Shown here: piece by piece, positions 18,499-27,955 of the stretch
How positions within the stretch are numbered: the stretch's first letter is position 1
How the letters are laid out: every line of letters begins with the position of its first letter
Notes under the pieces: model-generated
The model's input: only the letters and a program-made list of their open reading frames with translations
Databases searched by the model: none
Told to the model about the DNA's origin: nothing
Position numbers and translations under genes: made by a program
Source of the DNA: an uncultured Saprospiraceae bacterium
Lineage (GTDB): Bacteria; Bacteroidota; Bacteroidia; Chitinophagales; Saprospiraceae
Assembly (NCBI GenBank): GCA_943788055.1
Contig: CALSOU010000013.1
Span: 1-47,106 of the forward strand
DNA: 47,106 nt
Direction of reading: 5' to 3'

Positions 18499-19554
18499 TT
18501 ATAATTTACTTTTCGCTTTTGGAAGGGTAAAACTAAAGTTTGTACCCTCTCCGACTTTGGAGCTAACATTTATACTCTGTCCGTGAGCTTCGATGAAATG
18601 TTTTACGATAGATAGCCCTAAACCCGATCCTCCTATATCTCTACTTCTCGATCTATCTATGCGATAAAATCTATCGAACACATGTTTAAGGTGCTCTTCC
18701 TTTATTCCTACTCCATTGTCTGAAACTTCAAACATCAAGAACTTATCCATATCAAAAAGATTCAGTTCTATCCGTCCATTTTCAACTCCATATTTGATCG
18801 AGTTGATGACTAAGTTGGCGATCACTTGTCTAATTTTCTCTCTATCTGCATAAACGAAGGCATTGATGTCCTTTCCAGTTTGCTCTACAATTTGTACGCC
18901 CCGGTCGATTGCTTGAATTTCAAGATCGTCTTTAATCTCTCTATAAAGTAAACGCAAATCAAATGTCTCTTTTCTCAGATCTATTTTTCCTGATTCAATA
19001 TTTGTGATAACTTCAAGATCATTGACAATGCTCAAAAGTCGATCAGTATTTGATGCTGCACGAGTAAGAAATTTCCGCCTCATCTTCTTATCATCGACAC
19101 CCTCTAAAAGCGTATTAATAAAACCTTGTATAGAAAAGAGCGGTGTCTTGAGTTCATGCGATACATTACCAACGTAGTCTTTACGATAACTTTCTAATGC
19201 TTTCAATAACTCTATCTCCTGGATAGTCTTCGCGTTCCATCTACTAACCTCACTATCTAAATTTCCTAGAATATCTTGTCTAAATTCTTTATCAGAGAGT
19301 TTCTTTTGGTCTTTTGAATTTTGCCTCTGGATAACATTGTAAATAGGAGTTATTCTTACGAAAATAAAGCGCTGAAGAAGGAACCTTGTCGTTATATAGC
19401 TAATAACAAAGCAAAGTAACATCGCTACTACTAAAAATACTAGATCTATTTGACCTTTATGAAACCATTGATCCAAGACACTGATTGCTCCTAATAAAAA
19501 AGAGGACAACATGGAGATCCAAATTGTCAAAGATTTAGGTGACACATTTCTCAT
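18499..19554 (-). CDS. Sensor histidine kinase (PhoR-like)
   Basis: The protein has 351 residues. Two closely spaced transmembrane helices (about residues 10-27 and 38-60) leave almost no periplasmic loop, so it probably senses within the membrane or cytoplasm. A linker runs to the dimerisation helix with His133 in VSHELKTPLFS. The ATPase domain has its N box (ANLVINSIKYG), G1 (DNGVGIKEEHL), F box (DRFYRID) and G2 (GGSGLGLSIVK). Everything needed for activity is present. The start overlaps the stop of the response regulator gene by four bases, so the pair is translationally coupled. A phosphate-type (PhoR) role is only a guess from domain layout, and no pst or pho genes are visible. Confidence 0.9.
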   Translation of the reverse strand: MRNVSPKSLTIWISMLSSFLLGAISVLDQWFHKGQIDLVFLVVAMLLCFVISYITTRFLLQRFIFVRITPIYNVIQRQNSKDQKKLSDKEFRQDILGNLDSEVSRWNAKTIQEIELLKALESYRKDYVGNVSHELKTPLFSIQGFINTLLEGVDDKKMRRKFLTRAASNTDRLLSIVNDLEVITNIESGKIDLRKETFDLRLLYREIKDDLEIQAIDRGVQIVEQTGKDINAFVYADREKIRQVIANLVINSIKYGVENGRIELNLFDMDKFLMFEVSDNGVGIKEEHLKHVFDRFYRIDRSRSRDIGGSGLGLSIVKHFIEAHGQSINVSSKVGEGTNFSFTLPKAKSKL

Positions 19555-20237
19555 GCAACTTCAAATTTATAACCAATTCCCTTTACTGTTTTGATATAAT
19601 CCTGACCAATTTTTTCTCGAAGTTTCCGAATATGCACGTCGATAGTTCTATCGCCTACAATCACTTCATTCCCCCAAACCTTGTCCATGATTTTATGACG
19701 TTTGAACACCTTACCTGGTTTAGATGTCAAAAGTACTAAAAGTTCATATTCTTTCTTCGCCAATTGAATGGCATCTCCACCAGACAACCTGATACAGATT
19801 TCTTCATGATTGAGCTCCAAATCCCCAAATGACTGCACACTTGCTGTTTGTTCAACAACACGTCTTCTCAAAAGAGCTTTCACCCTGCTTTTCAGCAAAT
19901 TAAGCTTTATGGGCTTTGATATAAAATCGTCTCCTCCACTATCCAATGCTGAAATCTCAGTAAAATCCTCATTTCGAGCAGTAAGAAATGCAATAATGGT
20001 CTGACTAAACTTTGAATCTTTTCGAATCTCTTTGCAACAATCAATTCCATTCATCACCGGCATCATAATGTCTAACAAAACTAAGTCCTGCTCAGATTTT
20101 CTGATTTTCTTTAAAGCCTCTTCTCCGTTACTTGCTGTTTTGACATGGTAACCTTCCTTCTTCAGGTGATATTCAAGAAGTTCAACAATATCGGGTTCAT
20201 CATCGACCACCAAAATCCGAAAATTACTTGGATCCAT
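19551..20237 (-). CDS. OmpR/PhoB-family response regulator
   Basis: The protein has a receiver domain followed by a winged-helix DNA-binding domain. With the start at 20237 it has 228 residues. The receiver has the acidic pair DDEPD, phospho-acceptor Asp56 in LLDIMMP, the Thr of FLTARNE, and Lys in SKPIKL. The C-terminal domain contains ELLVLLTSKPGKVF and VDVHIRKLREKIG-like sequence (DRTIDVHIRKLREKIG), which is typical of the family. The frame extends six codons upstream to 20255, but MDPSNFRILVVDDEPD is the natural start. It overlaps the upstream lipoprotein gene by 14 bases and the downstream kinase by four. Its targets are unknown. Confidence 0.92.
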   Translation of the reverse strand: MDPSNFRILVVDDEPDIVELLEYHLKKEGYHVKTASNGEEALKKIRKSEQDLVLLDIMMPVMNGIDCCKEIRKDSKFSQTIIAFLTARNEDFTEISALDSGGDDFISKPIKLNLLKSRVKALLRRRVVEQTASVQSFGDLELNHEEICIRLSGGDAIQLAKKEYELLVLLTSKPGKVFKRHKIMDKVWGNEVIVGDRTIDVHIRKLREKIGQDYIKTVKGIGYKFEVA

Positions 20238-20670
20238 TTTTTTTGTTTTTTGCAAATTGTTCTAGGGAATCACTAGAAACTTTTCCTTTGTCTTTAGCTA
20301 CATTCGCTACCGGTTCTTTCTTTGTTCTCTTGGGCTTATCGATCTCTGCATATTCTGTAAGCCTCTCGTAAACTTCGTTATAGATACCCAGCGCCAACTT
20401 TGGATCATTCTGCAAAATCTCCATATTTTGAAAAATAACTGTGGTATCGACATTATGAATAACCGCAATGTCAGACAAAAATCTACTTCGCACACTATCT
20501 TTTTCTACTTGTCGAAACTTGCCCAACATCTCTTCCGCAACATGAAAATCTGAAAGTATTCTTACCAGTTTGTCATTTTCTAGTGTTAACTGCGACTTTT
20601 CACTGGAGCATGACGCAAAACAAGAACCAACTAATAACAGTATGAGTGACTTTAGGAATATTTGATTCAT
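20224..20670 (-). CDS. DUF4296-type lipoprotein
   Basis: The protein has 148 residues from the ATG at 20670. A lipoprotein signal is evident (MNQIFLKSLILLLVG, then SCFASC lipobox). The mature part matches the Bacteroidota DUF4296 pattern: a helix with ILSDFHVAEEML, a middle helix ending in HNVDTTVIFQNMEIL, and LALGIYNEVYERLTEY. A Lys-rich disordered tail follows (KPKRTKKEPVANVAKDKG). Function is unknown for the family. A longer frame to 20751 would overlap sixA and destroy the signal peptide, so it is rejected. It sits between sixA (one base away) and the response regulator (14-base overlap). Confidence 0.75.
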   Translation of the reverse strand: MNQIFLKSLILLLVGSCFASCSSEKSQLTLENDKLVRILSDFHVAEEMLGKFRQVEKDSVRSRFLSDIAVIHNVDTTVIFQNMEILQNDPKLALGIYNEVYERLTEYAEIDKPKRTKKEPVANVAKDKGKVSSDSLEQFAKNKKNGSK

Positions 20671-20671
20671 A

Positions 20672-21172
20672 TTATTTATACATTTTCGGAAATGTAAAAA
20701 ATCCCATTTTTGATTTTGGTACTTGTACTTCGGTCCAAGAATTAGCAGCAAATTCTACCTGAAAGAGTCCACAAGTAGGTACATTATCAACCGGGAAAGA
20801 TGCAATTCTACTAGCTAAATCAGTTATACCAGGATTATGAGCAAATAACAAAACAGAATCAAATTCATCTGAAAGCTGGAAAAGCGCTTCCACGAGATAA
20901 TCTGCATCAGCAAGATAGAGACTTGGATCAAATACTACTTTATCAGCTGAAATTCCAAAGGTCTCTGCAAAAGGTATTAAGGTTTCCCTTGTTCTTTGTG
21001 AAGTAGAAGATAGTATAGCGTTGATCTTTTGTCCTTTTAACAAAAGCTTTAGCTGTTTAGCCATTAATGGTGCATCTTGTTTCCCCCTTTTGTTGAGCGG
21101 TCTGTGAATATCTTTCAAGTTAAGATATTCCCATGATGACTTAGCATGTCTACTATAATAAACTGTCTTCAT
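20672..21172 (-). CDS. sixA: SixA-like phosphohistidine phosphatase
   Basis: The protein has 166 residues from the ATG at 21172 (MKTVYYSRHAKSSWEY). It belongs to the histidine phosphatase superfamily: RHAKSSW carries the phospho-acceptor His of the RHG motif, SSTSQRTRET follows, and AHNPGI holds the second catalytic His. SixA in E. coli removes phosphate from phosphorelay or PTS histidines. It heads an apparent operon, sixA-DUF4296-response regulator-kinase, with junctions of +1, -14 and -4 bases. That context is compatible with a role in damping the neighbouring two-component system, but this is inference. Confidence 0.85.
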   Translation of the reverse strand: MKTVYYSRHAKSSWEYLNLKDIHRPLNKRGKQDAPLMAKQLKLLLKGQKINAILSSTSQRTRETLIPFAETFGISADKVVFDPSLYLADADYLVEALFQLSDEFDSVLLFAHNPGITDLASRIASFPVDNVPTCGLFQVEFAANSWTEVQVPKSKMGFFTFPKMYK

Positions 21173-21274
21173 ATTGTGATAACGCAATTATCAGACAAAT
21201 AATTTAGTCAGTCCAATTATTCGTGTAAACTCATTGTTAATTTAAAATCAAGCGATGCGCGTTGGTCATGTGGT

Positions 21275-22930
21275 TTATCTCTTATAACCTTCTTTCAAAG
21301 AAACTGTGCTGTTAAATATTATATTGTCGCCGTTGCTTTCTGGGTCGATCGCATAGTAACCCTTTCTCATAAATTGTACAACACTACCCTTTTGATAATC
21401 TTTTAATGCTGGTTCCATAAAAGCACCTGTGTTGACCTTAAGTGATTCACTATTAATTTCATCCATGAAATCTACCTCCTTCGAAGTACCAGGCGCTTCA
21501 ACTGCAAAAAGCTTATCATATTTGTTTATTTTACATGGTATTGCATGCTCTTTTGACACCCAATGAATTGTCCCTTTAGGTTTGATTCCGCTAGTATCCT
21601 CACCACTTTTCGAATCAGGGTAATATGTACATAAAACTTCCACAATATTTCCTTCAGCATCCTTCACACTGTCTTCACAATGGACAATAAAACCTCCCTT
21701 CAAACGCACGTTTCGCCCTTGAGTTAAACGATAGTACTTTTTATTCGCATTTTCTCTAAAATCATCTTGTTCGATATAAAGATGTTTAGAAAATGGAATG
21801 ATGCGTGTTCCTGCCTGATCATCTTCTGGATTATTGATCATTTCAAGCATCTCAGATTTACCATCAGGGTAATTTGTAATAGTTAATTTCATAGGGTTCT
21901 GAACAACCATTACACGGTGGGTGGATTTATTTAGCTCTTCTCGAACACATGCTTCAAGCAAGTTAATCTCTTGCAGATTATTTCGTTTTGCTGCTCCAGT
22001 CTTTTCACAGAAAAGACGAATAGCAGAGGCTGGATAACCTCTTCGTCTCATTCCTGCAACTGTAGGCATACGTGGATCATCCCATCCTGTGACAACTCCC
22101 TCGTCAACCAACCTCTTCAGTTTACGTTTGCTAGTAATCATGTAAGAAACATTCATGCGTGCAAATTCAATCTGTCTAGAAGGAAATATGCCTAATTTTT
22201 CGATAAACCAATCATATAATGGACGGTGGTGAATAAACTCAAGTGAACATAGAGAGTGTGTAATATGCTCAATGGAATCTGATTGTCCATGGGCAAAATC
22301 ATACATCGGGTAAATACACCATTCATCGCCAGTTCTATGATGATTTTGATGCTTAATTCGGTACATAAGTGGATCACGTAAAATCATATTTGTATGAGCC
22401 ATGTCAATCTTAGCTCTTAGCACCTTTGCTCCATCGTGAAACTCACCCGCTTTCATACGTCGAAATAAATCTAAATTCTCTTCAACTGGACGCTCGCGAA
22501 ATGGACTGTTTGTTCCAGCTTCAGTTGGAGTACCTTTTTGTTCTGCAATGAGTTCAGACGATTGATCGTCAACGTATGCGAAGCCCTTAATTATCAATTG
22601 CTCTGCAAAATTGTAAAGCTGTTCGAAATAATCAGAAGCAAAAAACATCTTATCCCAGTTGTAACCCAGCCACTCAATATCTTTTTTGATATTGTCAACG
22701 TAAATTGCTTCTTCTGTCGTGGGATTCGTATCGTCAAATCTAAGATTTGTCTTCCCTCCGTATTTCTCTGCTAAACTAAAATTGATCCAGATTGCCTTTG
22801 TGTGGCCTATATGTAAAAAACCATTAGGCTCGGGGGGAAATCGTGTATATATGTTGGTGTGCTTTCCTGATTGCAGATCTTCTTCGATAATCTGTTCAAT
22901 GAAATTCAACGGCTCTTTTTCAGTACTCAT
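21275..22930 (-). CDS. glnS: Glutaminyl-tRNA synthetase
   Basis: This enzyme charges tRNA-Gln directly. The protein has 551 residues, close to the E. coli size. The N-terminal catalytic domain carries PEPNGFLHIGH (HIGH motif), RFDDTNPTTEE, DWCIYP-like GDEWCIYPMYDFAHGQSD, and the second signature as TSKRKLKRL. The anticodon-binding beta barrels follow (LTITNYPDGKSE, PFSKHLYIEQDDF, KGTIHWVSKEHA). Presence of GlnRS means the organism need not use the GatCAB transamidation route for Gln-tRNA. It is downstream of argS on the same strand with an 85-base gap. Confidence 0.96.
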   Translation of the reverse strand: MSTEKEPLNFIEQIIEEDLQSGKHTNIYTRFPPEPNGFLHIGHTKAIWINFSLAEKYGGKTNLRFDDTNPTTEEAIYVDNIKKDIEWLGYNWDKMFFASDYFEQLYNFAEQLIIKGFAYVDDQSSELIAEQKGTPTEAGTNSPFRERPVEENLDLFRRMKAGEFHDGAKVLRAKIDMAHTNMILRDPLMYRIKHQNHHRTGDEWCIYPMYDFAHGQSDSIEHITHSLCSLEFIHHRPLYDWFIEKLGIFPSRQIEFARMNVSYMITSKRKLKRLVDEGVVTGWDDPRMPTVAGMRRRGYPASAIRLFCEKTGAAKRNNLQEINLLEACVREELNKSTHRVMVVQNPMKLTITNYPDGKSEMLEMINNPEDDQAGTRIIPFSKHLYIEQDDFRENANKKYYRLTQGRNVRLKGGFIVHCEDSVKDAEGNIVEVLCTYYPDSKSGEDTSGIKPKGTIHWVSKEHAIPCKINKYDKLFAVEAPGTSKEVDFMDEINSESLKVNTGAFMEPALKDYQKGSVVQFMRKGYYAIDPESNGDNIIFNSTVSLKEGYKR

Positions 22931-23015
22931 ATTCTATGATCTAAAGTATTAATTACTCGTTTTTCTTAATGCGTATCTTTTGGTTGAATCCAAATCTACA
23001 TGTGGCTCATTAATT

Positions 23016-24863
23016 CTACATTCTATTTGGCATCTCAATTCCGATGAGTCCAAATCCGTGTTTGAGCACACGCGCTACTTGGTTCCCCAAATTGACTCTA
23101 AAAGCTTTCGCCCCTTCACTTTCAGCGCCTAAAATACGAACATCATTGTAAAATTTATGATATGCTTTTGCTAACTCATAACAAAAGTTGGTCAACAGTG
23201 AAGGATCAAATTGTTCAGCTGACGCCTGAATTTGCTTAGTATAACTAGTCAGTTTTTTGATAATATCTAGCTCGATATCCTCTAGTTTCGTATATGATTT
23301 ACCAACTGTCAGGTCTAAATCACCGGCTTTGCGATTGATACTTTGAATTCGAACATATGCATTCTGAATGTAAGGTCCCGTAGTTCCTTGCATATCCACA
23401 GATTCTTCAGGATTGAAAATCATCCGCTTCTTTGGATTAACCTTCAAAATGAAGAATTTCAGGGCAGCCATTCCAATCTTATTATAAATTTCTTCTCTTT
23501 CGTCAGCACTAGCGTCTTCTATCTCTCCGCGCTCCACCGCATTTTTTCTTGCCTCATCAATCACCTCTTGCACAAGATCATCAGCATCAACTACCTTTCC
23601 CTCTCTTGACTTCATTCTACCCGTAGGTAAATCAACCATTCCGTAAGACAAATGGAATAAATCCTCATGATATGGCTCACCAAGTCTTTTAAGTATTGCA
23701 AAAAGTGCTTGAAAATGATAATCCTGCTCATCCGCTACCACGTAAACCATCCCATTTGCCTCGGTATCTTCATATCGTTTTCTAGCAGTTCCTATATCTT
23801 GTGTCATATAGACTGAAGTACCGTCGCTTCTTAATACTAGCTTATGATCAAGCCCTTCGGATTCCAAATCAATCCAAACACTACCATCAGCTTTCTTATA
23901 AAATATTTCACGAGTCACACCTTCTTCAATGATATCCTTTCCCAACTTATAAGTTTCACTTTCATAGTAATAACTATCAAAAGATACACCTAGCTGATCG
24001 TAGGTCTGCTCAAATCCTGCATAGACCCAACTGTTCATCTTCTTCCATAAATCAATGACAGAATCAAGACCCGCTTCCCAATCTAGTAGCATCTTCTTCG
24101 CTTGAGCTCCTAGAGGACTGTATTCATTAAAGTACTTATTCTTATAAGACTTAAAGAAATCGGCTTCAACTTGCTCTTTATTCGGTCTATTTTCGTAAAT
24201 ACTTCTTGCTGTTTCTCCAGCTTGCCAGGTAATGTACTCAGTTTTGAAAGCTTGTTCAAAAAGGACATAGTATTTACCTACAAAATGATCTGACTTTGTT
24301 CCAGTAGATTCTGGGGTCTCGCCATTTCCAAACAATTGCCAAGCTAGCATACTCTTGCATATGGCAATACCTCGATCGTTAACTATTTGCGTGCGAACAA
24401 CTTCATGACCTGCAGCTTCCAAAATATTACTGCAAGACCATCCCAGCAATATATTTCTTGCATGTCCTAAATGAAGCGGTTTGTTTGTATTTGGGCTAGA
24501 AAACTCAACGATGGTTTTCTTTCCACTTGATTCGCTATAAAAGCTTTCTTTAGTAGTAAAGGAAATATATTCTTCAAACCAAACAGAAGCGTTCAATTTG
24601 AAATTCAAGAAACCCTTGATCAGGTTATAAGATTCTACAAACTCTATTTCATTAACTACGGCTTCACCCAAGATCGCCCCAAGATCATTGGGATTCGACT
24701 TAGTTAACTTAAGTAAGGGAAAAATCACCAAAGTATAATCACCTTCAAACTCCTTCCTTGTTTCGTTAAACAGCAAGGATTCAGGAATAACATCAAGATC
24801 ATATTTTACCTTTAGGCATTCTACAACAGATTTTGCAATCTCAGTGGTAAATTTATTATCCAT
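23016..24863 (-). CDS. argS: Arginyl-tRNA synthetase
   Basis: This enzyme charges tRNA-Arg. The protein has 615 residues from the ATG at 24863 (MDNKFTTEIAKSV). The longer frame to 24965 begins upstream of a TACTTTTG promoter box and is rejected. The Arg-tRNA N-terminal domain comes first, followed by SSPNTNKPLHLGHARN with the HLGH signature. GRMKSREGKVVDADDL stands in the KMSKS position. The DALR anticodon-binding domain forms the C-terminus (SYTKQIQASAEQFDPS to GLIGIEMPNRM). The final Met is typical of ArgRS. It is probably monocistronic or co-transcribed with glnS. Confidence 0.96.
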   Translation of the reverse strand: MDNKFTTEIAKSVVECLKVKYDLDVIPESLLFNETRKEFEGDYTLVIFPLLKLTKSNPNDLGAILGEAVVNEIEFVESYNLIKGFLNFKLNASVWFEEYISFTTKESFYSESSGKKTIVEFSSPNTNKPLHLGHARNILLGWSCSNILEAAGHEVVRTQIVNDRGIAICKSMLAWQLFGNGETPESTGTKSDHFVGKYYVLFEQAFKTEYITWQAGETARSIYENRPNKEQVEADFFKSYKNKYFNEYSPLGAQAKKMLLDWEAGLDSVIDLWKKMNSWVYAGFEQTYDQLGVSFDSYYYESETYKLGKDIIEEGVTREIFYKKADGSVWIDLESEGLDHKLVLRSDGTSVYMTQDIGTARKRYEDTEANGMVYVVADEQDYHFQALFAILKRLGEPYHEDLFHLSYGMVDLPTGRMKSREGKVVDADDLVQEVIDEARKNAVERGEIEDASADEREEIYNKIGMAALKFFILKVNPKKRMIFNPEESVDMQGTTGPYIQNAYVRIQSINRKAGDLDLTVGKSYTKLEDIELDIIKKLTSYTKQIQASAEQFDPSLLTNFCYELAKAYHKFYNDVRILGAESEGAKAFRVNLGNQVARVLKHGFGLIGIEMPNRM

Positions 24864-24882
24864 TACATTTCGATATTTAATG

Positions 24883-24890
24883 CAAAAGTA
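24883..24890 (-). promoter_or_regulatory. -7 box (TACTTTTG) for argS
   Basis: This is an exact TAnnTTTG match on the minus strand that ends 19 bases before the argS ATG at 24863. It decides the start, because the longer reading frame begins about 75 bases upstream of the box. Confidence 0.55.
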
Positions 24891-25115
24891 CGGTAAAATA
24901 AAGTTTCCATGGACGCAAGTCAGAAATAAAGTAGTCGAAAAAACACAAACATAGACTCCTCTCAATCGTAAAATGTAAACAGCTGTAAAGATTGATATTT
25001 CAAATCATTTGCATTTTTTACGATAGTCGACTTAATACTAAAATCATGTTTTATAATTTAACTTAGAGTTTAATTCTTATATTGGAGCGAGATAACGAAC
25101 AAAATACTGACTAGA

Positions 25116-27926
25116 TTGAGATCTATAATTACTTTCAGTGCCTCTGTGCTTGCCATTATGTCCCTGGTTTCCAATGGTCTAATTGCCCAAGAAAGTAGCG
25201 CAGAAACATATGTTATTAGTGGAACAATAGTTAATGAATCAAATGGTGAACCTTTGATTGGAGCCAGCGTAACAATAGATGGTACGACAGAAGGAGTCAT
25301 CACAGACTATAATGGAGACTTTCTCATAAAAACCAAAAAACAGGCTCCTTACAAGCTAGAATTCTCATATCTAGGTTATAATTCATTAAAGTTAGATTAT
25401 AAATCCCCTGAAACTAGTTTATTGGTCAAGCTACAAGAGGAATCATTAACAATCAATAACATCGAAGTTGTAGGTCAAAGAATATCAGATAAACAGAGGC
25501 AAAACCCATTAACAGTAGAGTCGCTTGACATATTGGCAATTAAGGAAACTCCTTCTGCCAATTTTTATGAAGGTCTTGGTTCGTTGAAGGATGTAGACTT
25601 AACAACAGCCTCACTTGGATTTACGGTCATAAATACAAGAGGTTTCAACAGTACAAGTCCAGTTAGATCACTGCAAATAATCGACGGCGTTGACAACCAA
25701 TCTCCAGGTTTGAACTTCTCATTAGGAAACTTCCTTGGAGCATCGGAGTTAGACGTCAAATTGGTCGATCTTATTGTCGGAGCTAGCTCAGCATATTATG
25801 GACCAAATGCTTTCAACGGAGTTATCTCAATGGAAACAAAAAATCCATTTGTTCTAAAGGGATTGTCTTTACAGGTCAAAGGAGCAGAGCGAAGTCTCTT
25901 GGAAGTAGGACTTCGATACGCTGATGCGTTTAAAAATAAAGATGGTAACGATTGGTTTGCTTATAAACTTAATTTATTTCACTTGAGAGCTAATGACTGG
26001 GAAGCTGAGAACTATACACCAGTCTATGAATCAGAAACTGGTTTTGACAATCCTGGAGGTTTTGACGCTGTCAATATTTATGGTGACGAATTCAATCGAA
26101 CTGTCAATATAATGGGGACTTATCATCGAAGAGGATACGAAGAAAAGGACCTAGTTAACTATGCTACTCGAAATTACAAAGCTGGGATTGCTACGCATTT
26201 CAGACTTCAACCTTCGAAAGGGTTTGAATCTCCAGAGCTGATGCTAACATCGAATTACGGAGGTGGGTCTACTGTATATCAAGGTGATAATCGGTTTTCA
26301 CTAAAAAACATCATGTTCTTTCAGCACAAGATTGAACTTCAAAAATATAATAAGTACTTCCTTAGATCGTACGTCACTCATGAGGATGCTGGGGATTCTT
26401 ATGATCCCTTTTTCACCGCTCTTCAACTTCAAAGACGGTCAAAAGATGATGTACAATGGAATACAGATTACATCAACTATTGGCAAATCAATATCAGTCC
26501 TAAAATAAAGGATACAGAAGGATACCCTTCTATTCTTGATTTCCCAGGTATGCCGCAAGCATATCAAGAGGCTATAAACGATTTTGTCTCAAAAACCCTT
26601 GTTGACTCTATGTTTCGATGGCATGCTGATGCTCAAGATTATGCAAATACTGGAAGAGAAGTTACGAACACGTCGGACTTCCTAGAACCAGGTTCAGCTA
26701 AGTTCCAAGAAGCATTTGATGATATTACAAGCAGAATTTCGAATTCGGAAGGTGGGACAAGGTTTTTCGATAGATCTGCATTGTGGCACACGCACGGTGA
26801 GTATAGATTTGAAGATGTTTATCAAGGTGAACGAATTAACGATATAGATTTTAGGGTAGGTGCAAACGTCAGAATGTATTATCCTAACTCAAGAGGTTCG
26901 ATACTACTGGACACTAACGGTGTGAATATCAACACCTACGAATACGGAATCTATACAGGAACAACGTTTTCATTCTTGGATAGCAAATTAAAAGTTAGTG
27001 GAACTGCTAGATTGGATAAGCATCAGAACTTTGACTTCTTGGTTTCTCCTGCCGGTTCAATAACTTATGAGCCAAGTAAAAACAACTTTCTGCGAGTTTC
27101 AGTTTCTTCAGCGATTCGGAACCCAACGCTTTCTGACCAATATTTGAACTATAATGTGGGACCAGCAATCTTGAGAGGAAACATCGATGGAGTCTCGGGA
27201 TTGTACAATGTGGAAAGCTTTGTTGATTTTCTTAATACAGGACTCAGAGATACATTGGTACAAATTGAAATTCCTGCAATCAAACCTGAGAATGTAAACA
27301 CCTTTGAATTTGGATACAGAACTACGCTATGGGAAAAGCTATATCTAGATATGGGATATTACTTCTCACGTTACAAAAACTTTATAGGCTTTGAGTTTGC
27401 TGTAGATGCAGATATACCTGAGGGTGTATCAACTCCCAGTAATGTTCAGGTTTATAGGGTAAGTAGTAACGCAAGAGACATCGTGACAACCCAAGGCCTT
27501 TCAATAGGATTCAATTACTATTTTGCTAAGTTTTATCAATTCAGAGGAAACTACTCTTTTAATCAGCTGAATACGCAGACAGATGATCCCATCATACCTG
27601 CCTTTAATACTCCTACAAACAAGTTCAATCTGGGGTTTTCTGGTCGTAACTTAACCATTAATCCAGGTATCGAAATTAAAAACATAGGATTCAGCATTAA
27701 CTACAAATGGATTGAGGGGTTCTTATTTGAAGGGTCCCCGCAATTTACTGGCTTAGTACCAACATATGATTTGTTGGATGCGCAAATCAACTGGAACTCG
27801 CCTTTTGATGTAACGTTTAAGCTTGGTGCTTCAAATATTCTTAATAATAAAACCTTCCAAACATACGGTGGGCCGAGAATAGGTCGGATGGCTTACTTGT
27901 CGCTGCTTTATGAATGGGAGAAATAA
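25116..27926 (+). CDS. TonB-dependent receptor with carboxypeptidase-regulatory-like N-terminal domain
   Basis: This is an outer-membrane active-transport receptor of 936 residues. It has a signal peptide (MRSIITFSASVLAIMSLV, cut near LIAQ). A CarboxypepD_reg-like domain follows at about residues 30-115 (VNESNGEPLIGASVTI, DYNGDFLIKT, YLGYNSLKL). The plug domain covers about 125-245 (INTRGFNSTSPVRSLQIIDGVD, SAYYGPNAFNGVISMETK), and a long barrel runs to the C-terminus (RMAYLSLLYEWEK). No ATG lies upstream in frame. The TTG at 25116 gives a proper signal peptide, while the first ATG (25158) would cut into the hydrophobic core. It lies 29 bases upstream of the esterase-like gene, so the two probably form a pair for one substrate, which the sequence does not reveal. 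Confidence 0.9.
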   Translation: MRSIITFSASVLAIMSLVSNGLIAQESSAETYVISGTIVNESNGEPLIGASVTIDGTTEGVITDYNGDFLIKTKKQAPYKLEFSYLGYNSLKLDYKSPETSLLVKLQEESLTINNIEVVGQRISDKQRQNPLTVESLDILAIKETPSANFYEGLGSLKDVDLTTASLGFTVINTRGFNSTSPVRSLQIIDGVDNQSPGLNFSLGNFLGASELDVKLVDLIVGASSAYYGPNAFNGVISMETKNPFVLKGLSLQVKGAERSLLEVGLRYADAFKNKDGNDWFAYKLNLFHLRANDWEAENYTPVYESETGFDNPGGFDAVNIYGDEFNRTVNIMGTYHRRGYEEKDLVNYATRNYKAGIATHFRLQPSKGFESPELMLTSNYGGGSTVYQGDNRFSLKNIMFFQHKIELQKYNKYFLRSYVTHEDAGDSYDPFFTALQLQRRSKDDVQWNTDYINYWQINISPKIKDTEGYPSILDFPGMPQAYQEAINDFVSKTLVDSMFRWHADAQDYANTGREVTNTSDFLEPGSAKFQEAFDDITSRISNSEGGTRFFDRSALWHTHGEYRFEDVYQGERINDIDFRVGANVRMYYPNSRGSILLDTNGVNINTYEYGIYTGTTFSFLDSKLKVSGTARLDKHQNFDFLVSPAGSITYEPSKNNFLRVSVSSAIRNPTLSDQYLNYNVGPAILRGNIDGVSGLYNVESFVDFLNTGLRDTLVQIEIPAIKPENVNTFEFGYRTTLWEKLYLDMGYYFSRYKNFIGFEFAVDADIPEGVSTPSNVQVYRVSSNARDIVTTQGLSIGFNYYFAKFYQFRGNYSFNQLNTQTDDPIIPAFNTPTNKFNLGFSGRNLTINPGIEIKNIGFSINYKWIEGFLFEGSPQFTGLVPTYDLLDAQINWNSPFDVTFKLGASNILNNKTFQTYGGPRIGRMAYLSLLYEWEK

Positions 27927-27955
27927 ATTTTCGTTAACTACTTAAAAATGTTTTT

